Shown in pieces: positions 21,385 to 33,100 of a stretch of DNA of 64,000 bases. The position numbers and the translations under genes are program-made. Below the pieces are notes generated by a model. The model saw only the letters and a program-made list of their open reading frames with translations, was not told where the DNA came from and made no database searches. The DNA is from Heterocephalus glaber (Eukaryota > Chordata > Mammalia > Rodentia > Bathyergidae): the NCBI RefSeq assembly GCF_000247695.1, contig NW_004624800.1, positions 8,481,467-8,545,466 of the forward strand, written 5' to 3'. Numbering within the stretch: position 1 is the stretch's first letter; every line of letters begins with the position of its first letter.

Positions 21385-22386
21385 TTAAAAACGGTAAGAA
21401 AAAGTTAAAAGTAAAATGGTTGTAGAAATACAGATTAGAGGTAGTTTTCTATGGCTTTTATGACACTATTCAATTATCTTGTTTCCAATTATCTTCTACT
21501 GGGAAGACCAAAGTTGTTTTGTGGCAGAATCTTTATATGCGATGTGGCTTTGGTTTGTTGGCCTTTTCACAAACTCATGAACCTTTCATTATGTGTTGAT
21601 TGCTTTGAAGTTTCATAATTATGTGTCTGGGTGTGGAAGGATTTTTTGACCATTTGGACGAACGTTCTGTTTTTTCCTTTTCATTCTGAAAACGTATAAG
21701 TCACAGTTAAGAAATACTCTGTACAGATAATTTATAAGTTAACTTCTTTTACTTTTTTCTAGAACTTCCTTTAGTTCCAATTTGCCACTACATTTTTTCT
21801 TTCCTATTTTTTTATATTCATTGTGTTTACTGTATTTGCTTATTTATTTATTTACCCATGCTCTGGCTATTTCTTTACTCAATTTTATTTCTCAACACGT
21901 ATCAAGTTTTTGTAAATTTCTGTGATGATAGTTTTAATTTATAAAAGCTGACTTTTTAATCTCAAAAAGCCATTTGGTACAGAAGTTCTTGATAATGAAT
22001 AAATCACTCTTCTAATCAATCTGAAAAATATATTTTAGACTTTTTCCTCTATACAGATACTATTTCTTATAAGTCTTATTTTTGGGGGGTGTTGTCTTTG
22101 GTAATTTGTTTCTTTGTTTTCTAATCACTTAAAAACTTTCCTCAGATATCAGACAAACTTTCCTTCAGAATCTGGATTTCAAAATCTTTATAACTCTCCT
22201 CATTAGGTGTTCAGATGTCTAGAGTCATCTCCCTACTATAGATTGGCATATAAAATTTATATTTCATGAAAAAGTCATTGCTGTGAATAAAAACCACAGA
22301 GTCATCAATGTTTAGAAGACATATATAGTTATGGAAGTGAGTAAAATTATCCTGAATAGTATCATGGATAAAAAAAGAAAAGAGTT
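21385..22386. other. AT-rich unique sequence
   Basis: No repeat or gene recognised. Confidence 0.5.
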
Positions 22387-22530
22387 TCAGGCATGATGGT
22401 GTGTGCCTGTATTCCCAGCACTCAAGAGGCTGAGGTAGGAGGATCGCTGTGAGTTTGAAGCCAGCCTGTGCAACATATTGAGTTCAAGGCCCACCTGGAC
22501 TATGTAGTGAGACCCTGAATTTAAAAAAAA
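22387..22530 (+). mobile_element. B1 SINE, sense
   Basis: CAGGCATGATGGTGTGTGCC, CTCAAGAGGCTGAGGTAGGA and CTATGTAGTGAGACCCTGAA are B1 landmarks. The A-tail runs straight into a gap of unknown bases. Confidence 0.93.
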
Positions 22531-22630
22531 NNNNNNNNNNNNNNNNNNNNNNNNNNNNNNNNNNNNNNNNNNNNNNNNNNNNNNNNNNNNNNNNNNNNNN
22601 NNNNNNNNNNNNNNNNNNNNNNNNNNNNNN
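22531..22630. other. Assembly gap, 100 N
   Basis: A block of exactly 100 N, which usually means a gap of unknown size. It starts in the A-tail of a B1. Confidence 0.99.
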
Positions 22631-22896
22631 ATATAGCACCATACCTTCATTTTAGATAAGCCACAAGTTAGGATTTCCCATATACTAAGATCTCTGCTGG
22701 TTTCTTTGAGGCAATATTATTACCATGAACAATTTCATATTTAATTCTTCCACTTGAATGCAAAATAACTGAGATGACTTTTCAGTGCTCAATTTAAATG
22801 CATCTAATGTAAAAAGAATATTACTAATTGTAAAAAACTCTATAAGAAAGAATATAAAATTAATCCATTGTAATACTATTAATAATGTGAATATTA

Positions 22897-23104
22897 TATT
22901 TCCCTGAAAATAAGACCTAGTTGGAAAATAATCAGCCTTGAAAACTAGATATCAAAAATACCAGCCCTGATCAGCCTATCCTGGTCTTACCTGACTAACA
23001 GAGATGCCACGGAGTGAGAGAGCACAGTAGGGGCTGCTATTTTTGATCCCTAGTTTTCAAGACTGATTATTTTCTGAGTAGGCCTTATTTTCAAGGAAAG
23101 AGGG
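22897..23104. mobile_element. Palindromic TA-flanked DNA element (MITE)
   Basis: The two ends are inverted copies about 75 bases long: left GAAAATAAGACCTAGTTGG and GAAAATAATCAGCCTTGAAA; right, read in reverse complement, GAAAATAAGGCCTACTCAG and GAAAATAATCAGTCTTGAAA. TA flanks both sides (22895-22896, 23105-23106). Size about 208 bases. TA flanks fit a Tc1/mariner-type non-autonomous element; superfamily is inferred. The centre (22980-23025) has no coding potential. Confidence 0.85.
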
Positions 23105-23106
23105 TA

Positions 23107-23736
23107 GATTTTATTAATATTTATGAACATAAGGAGTTCACATAATGTTGTGAAAAATTGACACTTCAAAGTACCTGAAGACAACTAGCTAAATAATCAC
23201 TGATGATATTCTTGGGATGGAGGAAAACAGCTACATGGTGTAATGGCAAAAAAAGTAAAATAAAACAAAAACACGTGAGTTACTCATTTAGCAGAAATCA
23301 TTCCCAGAATTTGCTGCAAGTGTTTTTCTATTTTTCATGTGATTGTTACTATAAAATTTAAATTGCATACAACTAGGAAAAAATTGCTCTCCTAATTATC
23401 CCAAAATTATACTTAAAAATTCACCAGATCCTTAAAATTAAAGATTAGAAGAGTAAACCAGATCTTTCTAATAGCACTTTAATAGCAATGCTCAAAATAT
23501 GAACAATAACACTGAACTCTGCTTAAAATGGCTTGTAAAATTCCTTTCTGCAAAGAAGAAATTGAGTGCAGTAGCAGAACCTCCAATAATGATTACTTGC
23601 ATTTTGCCTGAGAAAAATGGTGAAAGTGTTTGAAAACTAGTTATTAAAAAAATAAAGGCCAGTTCCCTTCGTTCTTACTATGAACAAACTACAGTCCCAT
23701 TTATTACTTGCTCCTTTTCCTATGGATTAAACACTG
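23107..23736. other. AT-rich unique sequence
   Basis: Nothing recognised. Confidence 0.5.
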
Positions 23737-24181
23737 CTATAGTTTGGATGTGGTCTGTGGCTCCCGAGGGTTAGAGTGCTGGAACCTTGATCCTCACTGT
23801 GCCGATCTGAAAAGAGGGGGCTACCTCTCAGAGGTGTAGCTTCATGCATGGCACTGGGATACTGGGGGCATTGCCCTTGGAAAGGACTGGTATAATTCTC
23901 CTGGGACTCTTGTTGCTTCTCCCAAGAAAGCTGTTATGAAGAGTAAGCCTGACGACTCCCTGTTCTCGCTGGCTTTCTGTCTCTTCAGGCGACCACTTTC
24001 AAATATGCTCCCACCATGATGTCATTTGCCATTAGAGCTGCTACCAGATGATGAATTAATGGCACCACCTGATCTTGCACATTCAGACTCCAAAACTGTG
24101 ATTTAACTAAACTTCTTTTTTAAAAAATAAAGTATGCAGCCTCAGGTCACTTGTTCTACTAGTGGGAAATATACTAATACA
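23737..24181 (+). mobile_element. MaLR LTR (MST/THE1-like)
   Basis: Starts TGCTATAGTTTGGATGTGG and ends ATATACTAATACAG, the start and end pattern of MaLR LTRs. Internal landmarks include a gene-desert-typical CCTGACGACTCCCTGTTCTC and TTTAACTAAACTTC TTTTTTAA near the polyadenylation region. About 445 bases, so near full length. Confidence 0.75.
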
Positions 24182-24299
24182 GACTTAAATAAATTTTAGA
24201 ATCATGTCCAATATTTTGTATTGTTAGTCCTTTATAGGCAGTGAGATTGTCCCCAGAAGGCATCTAAAATGCACTGCCTAATTAGCAATTGAAAATGAT

Positions 24300-24330
24300 C
24301 ATTATATATATATATATATATATATATATT
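24300..24330. repeat. (TA)n microsatellite
   Basis: About 14 TA units, directly visible. Confidence 0.95.
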
Positions 24331-24331
24331 T

Positions 24332-26862
24332 GAGATCATAATAGATATTGAAGTACAAAGTAGATCAGCTGTCTGACAATTTTTAGCGTATTTAAGGATT
24401 TATAGCATGGCAAAATTGTATTGGTTGAAGTTGGAAAGTATTAATCATTTCCAGAAGTTTTTAATTATAATTTTAAATTTTCATCTAGAATAATGAAATT
24501 GTGACCTTCAAGATAACAGTAGTATTTTGTCTTGCAGGTAGTAGATTATAGCATAATTTTTTATGCCACATTAATGAGGCATGATTGACAAACTAAAAGC
24601 TGTTTCTATACACAAGTTGATGAATTTGGAAATAAATATATGCCTGTAAGACCATCAATACAGGTATGAGAATCTATGTAAAATGGCATATGAAAACGTG
24701 TAGGCAGAGAATAATAGAACATGGAAATTCAATCACTAACATTTATAATTCTGGTTAAGGTCGTCTACAACATGAGGAATGCTTTCCTAAGAAATAAATC
24801 AAATATAACTTCTAAAATATTCTTTGAAATTTTGGTGAGCAAAACCACCCTAGCATGAATTTATTTAGAAATGTAGGCTACCATTCTGTTTGTGTAGATT
24901 TGCTTCCAACACTGGCATTCATGTCAGAATAGATTATTACAGTAAAAAGATCCTGGCATGCCCACATTTTCTCCATATGCATTAAATTTTATGCTATTTG
25001 GCCTGACAATCAGATAATCCAGAATTTAAAATTATTTTTAATTGTCTTTATAAATGCTTCTGGGAAAGAGATATCACCCTAGAGTTACAAAAATGTCCTT
25101 CTGATTTTTACCTTCTTTAATATGAACTATAACAATACATACATAAAAGCACTGATGTTTTCAAATATGCTTATCTAAAAAACAGTATAAGCTGCTCATG
25201 CTTCATTGTCATTCCATAGTATCGATTTCCAACTGAAATACTTCCAAGGGAGTTGTGTGTGTACATAACAGTACCGTTCCTCAGTTGGAATCTTTTGCTT
25301 GATGGAACACCAAAACCTTGAAATGAATAGTGGTTGCTGAGTGGGGAAAAGGGACAAATATACAGTTATCATCATTCAAGCAGTCACAATACATTTATTC
25401 TGAAGCAGTAATTTCTTCCTAGTGAACTCTTATAAAGGCATTCAGCAGTGCATAATCACTTATCTTTCCTGCCATTCACATTGTTAAGCTCTGAATACAC
25501 AAATCACCATAACAACACGGAAAATGAAGAAATATGATCATTCAGAGTTTTGTTGTTCAACCATCTCAGCATTTTTCCTGATTCAATATGTGCCCAATTG
25601 TTCCTAGGAGCAAATTTGAATAATTTTCACGATTATGTGGCACTTTCTTCTTTACAAGAACTTAGCTAAATCTCCAGAGTGGTTTATGTATTCCCAGAAT
25701 TTCCAAATCTATTCCCTTACTGGTTTTAAAACTTATTATTACAAAACATGACTTTGATGAAAACTATTCTGTTCTTAACTTCTTTTTTTCCTGAACAACC
25801 TTCAAAATTTTCATTAGATTTCCAGGTGTTCTTTCCTGTGGCAGTGATACTCTGATCATATTGGGGTGCCCTGTCTAGCTATGTTACCACATTGGTGGGT
25901 ACCATTCAACCATTTCTCCTTTTCTCCTGCCTTTATTCTGACCTCTATACCTAATGGTGTTAAGATGGTAACTGTGTATCAGGTGTCCTTCTTTTTACAT
26001 GGAATGAAATTATCTTCTTATATTATGAACTGATTCCCAAACCCAATATATTTTAAAATTAATGGTATCCTAAATTAAATGGTTGATACACATATATTAT
26101 CACAGCTGTTCTCATCAAATTTCAGTATTTCAACTACAATTATTTTTCAATTCATGACTCACTAGATCTAATTTATTTTCCCCTGAATGCATTTAGCTCT
26201 CTTAAGACTATTTTTTTAAACTAACCATAGCTATGTATGTTATGCTTTTCTCTAATACTAGACTGAATATTCACAAAGGTGGAGATATTTCCCTGGAAGC
26301 ATAAGAATTTTGCATGTAGAATGCGAAAACTAAAAAGCAAAGGCAGGAGATTCATATGTACTTGGATTCTCTGGGACTGCCGATTTCTCTCAGAGGTGGC
26401 CCTACATTTAGCTGAACCAAAGTTTCCTTTTTCTGTTCTCATCTTTTTCATGATCGTTTCTGAGAGGACTGTGACGGTTTAAGATAATCTTTTTCCCTTT
26501 GATATGCTCAATAAGATTTTCTTATTAATATTTAAAAACTAAATTATCACTAACCACATACAAGCAAACCACAAATCATGGTCATCAATCGAAAACGCAA
26601 CAACTTCTAACAATAATAGCAGAGTGGCAGGAATCCATCACTTTTTTGAGTATTCAATTTCCCTCAAGAATTGAGGCAAAAAAAATTATTTAATTCCAAA
26701 CAAGATTTTCTTGGTGAAGTACTAGCTGGAACTTGGGTGGAACGAAGTGTTAAAATTAGAAAGACAAAATCAGCCATAGTATAGAGAGTACTCTTAGATA
26801 AAAGCAAACAAGCCTAGATATCTACCTGGAGGTATAGATACAGAAGAAGCTGAGAAAGAAAG
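24332..26862. other. AT-rich unique sequence
   Basis: 2.5 kb without recognisable repeat or coding exon. Confidence 0.5.
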
Positions 26863-26864
26863 TA

Positions 26865-27013
26865 CAGTGGTTCCTCGGTTCAGGAACTGAATTCATTCTA
26901 TGATTCTGGGGGAGAAGGGTGCAGTCATGTTCATCAACTGATGTGGAGTTTTTGAAGAGAACCAAAATTGAATTGTTTGCAAATAGAAGTATTTGTGAAC
27001 TGAGGCATTCCTG
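26865..27013. mobile_element. Tigger-like short palindromic DNA element
   Basis: Left end CAGTGGTTCCTCGGTTCAGG and right end, in reverse complement, CAGGAATGCCTCAGTTCACA form imperfect terminal inverted repeats. TA flanks both sides (26863-26864, 27014-27015). CAGT-type ends with TA flanks are known for pogo/Tigger elements. Diverged and only about 150 bases long. Confidence 0.6.
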
Positions 27014-27015
27014 TA

Positions 27016-29499
27016 AAAGGAATTTAAACATAAGAAATAATCCATACTCTTACAAGACAGGTATATAATCAGATCTCCAATGTGATAGCTGGGCACTGTA
27101 ATACATCTGAAAATTTTAAATCTGTAGGGCCAAGTTTTTAAAGACATTTTATCCATGTGTATTCTTCATAGTAAATTGAATTAAGTGTAGTAACAACTCG
27201 TTGATTAAATAAATAAGGCTCAGCAGGACAATGTCAAACTTTTGACCTGACATGAATTAAAATTGTAAAAGTTTCTCCACAGGAAAAAATAGAACTCATA
27301 ACAGTTCAAATATCATTGTACATGTGATCTCTGTGTATATAGCCTATTTCATCCCTCCCCTCTGCCTTCTTTTCCTCTCTGTAAATGTACTAAGTTAAAT
27401 CATAGAATGAATATGGTTTATTGTATGTAAGACTTCTCTAAATATTGTCAAATATCTACATTGATTTCAACATAAACCAAACAGACATATTTCATTTTAC
27501 TTGGTAAAACTGACTTACAGTTTTAGATATAAAGAATGTTTCCAAAGCAGTACACAAGAAGGAATGGGAAGAATTAATGGTTCAAAAAAGTAAAATTTGT
27601 TCTTTAAAGAGTGAGGCTATAAGAGGTACGTGATGCATACTGTGCTTGTTCTTGAATTATAAGCTAAGATGTTAATAAATTTATTCAGTTGCCAATGGAG
27701 AGTCAGGGCAGTTACTGAACTGGCTAATTAGGGACTCAAGCATATTTTGATTTTGAGCAATGTAGTGGTTAAGGACAGTATTGGGTAGTTCAGGTTAAAG
27801 GTATCAGAAGGGCTCTTCTCTGCAAGTGCCAATATGTTAGGCAGTATACAGTCATAGGGTGGTGGTAGGGTGGCAAATTTAAATTTGAAAATTTAAAGCC
27901 CCCAAAGTGACTTGATGACAAATACCAGGTCTCCCTTTAATGGGAAATATCTGCTGCCCAGATATTTCTTCATAACTGAATGACATATTTGTTCTTTGGA
28001 TTTCTTTAAAGACAGTTCCTTTTCCCAAGATCACTTTCCTTCACCCAGGGTAACCTGTAACCACTGAATGCTCAAAGGGGAGTTAAAACCTGAGGGTCTA
28101 CCCTATCCAAGATGGAGAAGTCCTAGTGCTGTCAGCTGAGGAGTTTGAGGAGAATAAATATATTCACCCCCACCTCTCTCTCTCTTCACAGTCCTCCTTT
28201 CTTTCCTTACCTTCCTTCCCACAGGGAATGGTCCCAGGAAGACCCCACTAAGCCTCCAGCAGGCTAACCTCCAACTCAGAGTGAGCACAGTCAGTAAGAG
28301 AATCAAACGTGCTGATTTCCCTTCAATCTTGGGGGAAAGAGAATTGTAATTCCATGAACCAACATTTCAGAGACAGGAAAAACAAGTGCATAGAAAAGAA
28401 ATATGGAGCAGACTGAAAGAAGAGAGGATTTTAAAATACTCGAATTGAGGTGTCTGTGGCATACACAGGGGAAATGTCCAGCAGGAAGCAGGAAAACAGT
28501 GCTCAACTGGGGAGCAAGTTTCTAACAAGGATGCAGAAATTGCCATTGCCCACATGGGGAAGGTAGTTAGACTCTTATTTTTCAACAGTCCTGTTGCAGC
28601 CAATGCTTTTATTCCTCTGTGAGGAAATCCAAATAGCCCAAGATCTATTATGTGATCCATGATAAGATTTCTTTTAAACTAAATTCTCTTTAGTCTGTGT
28701 GTTAGTCATGTGTTCAAATGGCCTAGCTGAAGATTTAGATAAAAATCTTGGACAAGTTTGGAGTGATGTTAAACCATTTCATCTGCTCACAGATAACAAT
28801 AACTGCTTCTTTCTAAAACTTCCCACAAGATAAGAAATACCCTCTACCTAAATAGTAACTTTAGTGAGGAACAATATGGAACTTAGTGAAGCAACTTCTG
28901 GAATCTTAACCAACAAAATGTCCAAGTATTTCAAAGGCTTTCAGATCCTGTAGGAGTAATTTAATGTATTTTCTCTGCCTCTGTGAAGAATCAAACCTAA
29001 ATGATTGCTAACTACAAACTGAAAATAAGACAGAATAGCCTTACCTATATGGAAAATCACACCTATTTTCTTTTTCTAAGCAGTTGTCAATAGCCATTTA
29101 ACTAGTTTTCATAAATGATTTTTCCCTTTGGTAACTTGAATTCCAGAATGAGAATTTAAAAATATATATTCCATATCAAAACTTTGTTCATTTCTTTGAA
29201 TTTCATTTCTGTACATTTAAAATTGTTTTCTCATAGGAGACCTTAATATCATGTTTATTAGAATGTGATTCTGGAGAAGATAAGTTAATTTGTTGATTAG
29301 CTCATTTGTTCAAATATTAAATGAGCTAAAACTCAACCATAGAATTTCAAAAGAGGAGTGACCTTTACCGAAGAAGGGAATGGAGACGTTGATAATAGAG
29401 TAAAATTATGGGCATTTGGACCCAAACTAAAACTCATTAAATGTCTTCTACATATATGTCATTGTATTATGCTAGTTCATTTAACAAAAGTTTACTTTA
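27016..29499. other. AT-rich unique sequence
   Basis: A GC-richer patch at 28080-28300 contains CTCTCTCTCTTC and a stretch that could be an old antisense LTR, but I cannot name it. Otherwise nothing recognised. Confidence 0.45.
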
Positions 29500-29512
29500 T
29501 GTAAATACTTAT

Positions 29513-29597
29513 TTTTATTTTCCCGGTACCAGAGATCGAACTCAGGACCATAAGCTTGCCAAGCAGGAACGGCACCACTGAGCTACATCCCCATCCT
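29513..29597 (-). mobile_element. tRNA-derived ID-like SINE
   Basis: Plus strand GGTACCAGAGATCGAACTCA (antisense B box) through CACCACTGAGCTACATCC (antisense A box). Flanked by TGTAAATACTTAT (29500-29512) and TGTAAATATTTAT (29598-29610), 12 of 13 matching. Confidence 0.93.
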
Positions 29598-29886
29598 TGT
29601 AAATATTTATAATCAATACATTGCTATGAGGTGGTTAGAAGCATTTTATGAATAGTCAAATAAAATAGAAATGAAAAGAGTTTAAGGATGTCAAAATTCA
29701 TATCACTAAAAAGTAACATTCCACTTGCCTCTGGTATTTTTTCATGAACGTGTACCATAAATCGTTCAATATTTTATTTTTGAAAAAATATGACAAGAAA
29801 TACTGAAAAACCTTCAATTTATTTCTCTGATAATATCATCACAATAACCTCTGCAATACATTTGTCCTTAAGAATCTATGAGGAAG

Positions 29887-29958
29887 GCCCGGAGATTTAG
29901 CTCAGTGGTTCCGGTGCTTCGAACCCCGGGACCAAAAAAAAAAAAAAAAAAAAAAAAA
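29887..29958 (+). mobile_element. tRNA-derived SINE with internal deletion
   Basis: GGAGATTTAGCTCAGTGGTT (A box) is joined almost directly to CGAACCCCGGGACC (B-box half) and a 25-base A run. About 30 bases between the boxes are missing compared with the sister copy 40 bases downstream. TATGAGGAAG at 29877-29886 is repeated at 29959-29968. The A run suggests a recent insertion. Confidence 0.9.
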
Positions 29959-30001
29959 TATGAGGAAGATAGAGTGAAGAAAGAAAAAGTTTCACCATCT
30001 T

Positions 30002-30092
30002 TTTTTTTTTTTTTTTTTTGTGCCGGGAATTGAACTCGGGACCTTGCACTTGCGAGGCAGGCGCTGGAACCACTGAGCTAAATCCCCGGGCC
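30002..30092 (-). mobile_element. tRNA-derived ID-like SINE, young
   Basis: A T run (antisense A-tail) is followed by TGCCGGGAATTGAACTCGGG, TTGCACTTGCGAGGCAGGCG and CCACTGAGCTAAATCCCCGG. Flanked by a 17-base perfect duplication, AAAAGTTTCACCATCTT, at 29985-30001 and 30093-30109. The T-run length and perfect duplication point to recent insertion. Confidence 0.96.
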
Positions 30093-30109
30093 AAAAGTTT
30101 CACCATCTT

Positions 30110-33100
30110 AACATTAATCTGGAGTCTTTTCAAATTAGTCCACTCAGAATTACAATTGTAATTATCCTGTCTTTATTAACTTGATTATTAATATTTGCTT
30201 AATCTCATGGTATATAAGATGTCAATAGGAACATGTACACGTTTAGTGTCAAATACTGTCATTTTTATTTGAATTTAATTAGTACAAAAGTATAGATTCT
30301 TTCTGTAAGTATAAAAGCAGATGTAGTGAACATTAATGCATTTCTTAATAACAAATATTTTTAAAAATAAAATAACACAAAAATTGTCATCCCTAACCAG
30401 CCTTGGATTAATAGGAAAAGTATACCTGAAATCTCCTTAGAAGAATGAACCACTTTTTGAGGGGTATTTGTTAATACATGTTATATTTAATTGTTAACAG
30501 GAAGAGACCTATCTGGTATTTAAGTCCTTATTCTTTGGTTTTGTTATGCACTAAAATTGAAGTTTTGATTTATTGGGCTCTTTTTCATGTGTCATGTTCC
30601 TAGTTAAGATCTTAAAGTATTATCTAGTATTACTATCAACCGTAATTTTCAGATAGACAATAATATTATACCTGTTACATAAAATACTAAAATATAAAGT
30701 GATATAGCAATTTGTCTCATCTCTCACAGCTGGTGGATGAAAATGTACAACCCCAGACCATATGATATTCATATCCATGTTTTCAAAGCAACATCTGATA
30801 ATCTACTTTTAATGTTTCAGTTACATATTTCAGCCTCATTAGTGAAAATTTCTTAGAGTACTCTTAGATTCATCTGGGAGCTGAGCAACCCAGATCAGCT
30901 ATGGTGTTCGCATCACTTGAAATGATAGAAGCAGAAATGTGCAGCCTCCCCTGACCTACAGTATCAACTCAAAACTTGCAGGAGTGGGGTCCCAGAGTGG
31001 TGAACTAAGGCAATCTCTCTCCAGCTGATTCTGGTACAACTGAAGTGTTGAGCATTGTAACAGTAAATTGTTAGCTTTACAATTTAACATGATTTCCTCT
31101 CCTTCTATATGACAAGGAAGAGAGAAAGGAACAGAGAGGGAATTTTTCTTCAGTTATGGGGTTCCCTGCAGTGTTTCACCAGTGACAGGAACAACTTTTT
31201 TCAGAATAATTGCTAATTGGAGACTGCTGATAAAAGCCAGTCATAAGAATGATTTTGTGTAGATTTTAAAAATTCTTTCAAATTATTTTATTAAAAAGTA
31301 CATCCTGAAGGGTTACAGGAAAATATTTTTAAAAGAATTGATGGGGATTTTAATGGATTTTAAATATTAAATATAGAAAATATAATTTTAGAAAAAATAT
31401 GTATGTGTATATATTTTAATAAGATTAGTTTTGCACACTGTGTGCAGTTGATAGTTGGTCAACAGCATTGCTTACCAGCTTTAATATTTTCCAAAGTTAC
31501 TATTAAATATTTAAAATTTAAATTTTCTATTCCTATACATAATTTTTAATTTCAAACAAAAAAGGAGATATTTATGAAAAACTCATTTATTCTGAGGGTG
31601 GTTACTTGAATTGCCTAACAAATTTAGCTTAAAAACACAAGTTAAGAATAATCTTAATGGAAAATTTTGAGCATTCTCCAAAATGACTTTTCTATTTTTA
31701 GGTATTTTGTGATTTATTGAGATGTCACTACTAATGTTACAATAAATAAATAAAATGATAATGAGCTGGGCTCCAGGTCAGTGTCCCATACTTAGCTGGC
31801 ACTTCGGGAAATAATTACGGCAGCCTGGTGTTTATGCCTTTTTCTTCATAACCTCTTTCATCACTGTGAATTAAATTAGGAGTACTCAATCTATTTTAAC
31901 TGCATAGAACTGATGCAAAACCATGTGAAAGCTTTTGTCTAGAATAGTGTTTTTGTGTCAGAAGGTTAATTTCACTATATTCATTCCATTAGAACTCAAA
32001 GAGGGCAATTTCACTCAGATGTTGGAACACATGAATTGGGTCTGTCAAAAGCAAATTCCACTAAAATGCCTACTTAAAAAGAATTTGCTTGCATTTCAAA
32101 AACATTACATTTAGTTGATCGCATGCAAAACTGTCAGAAAGCAATAGTGATTTAGAGGATTCCCACTGCTGGCCAATGGCGGAGAAAATAGAAATCCCAG
32201 AGGGGTCTTTTAATGAAGAAAAAAAATACTAATGATTGAAATATTACAGAATAAACGGAAAGAGGTGGAGCTATTTAAATAAATCACAGCATTGTGAGAA
32301 GAGAGAAATCCAGGCCCAGGAGCTCAGTGTCCGGGTTCTTTCTGTTATTGTTATCTTGTGTTTTAGTGGTGAGATATGTTGTTAGCTCTCTAAAATTACA
32401 CCTTTGGACAACAGTGCTAGAACCAGAAATCTCGTTCATTACAAGACAGTTTGAGTGGAAGCAGAATAAGACGAGAGAAAGTGAAAGAGTGGAGAAAAAA
32501 CAAAGTTTAAGAGTCAACTGGAAAAGGGACAAAGGTGAAGGAAATGGAGGAAAAAAATTTTAAAATGCAGTGAAAGTGAGGGAGAGGAGCATACAAAGAA
32601 AATGAAACCTACAAAGAACAGACTGCTTCATGTGTGATTGTATAATTGCTCATAATTCCTCATTTTTCTTGTTAAAGAACAATGGATGTCAAAGAAAACT
32701 TCCAAGTAAGTGCCATCCACTGTGGGTATTTGTCACATCGAAGGGACAGATCTTTGTTAATTCATTTTTGATGCTAACCAGTTCCTGTGATAGGTAGACT
32801 ATAAATGTATCTCCATTCCAGTCCTTCTGCTGCTTAAGAATAGATTTGCTCTAACAAACTTAGAAAGTATGGTCTTGACAAACAATGCTCTGCTAAAGAA
32901 TCTGCAACAGACCAAGTAGGAAGCTGAGTGCTTGTAAAGTGGTCAAAGGTGAAAACCAATGAAAACCAGTATGCTTCTTATGGGCACATCCATGTACACT
33001 CTGTTTTTACGGGAAAGAGAAAATTCAGCTGTGATACAGAAGAGAGCTTAGAGTTTGGAGGGAGGTGGAGAAAGAAAGGGGAGCAGTTCATCAATGAGTA

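Noticed and set aside
24300..24330. TA tract as an origin or CRISPR-like repeat
   Set aside because: Simple microsatellite with no spacer structure; the window is mammalian.
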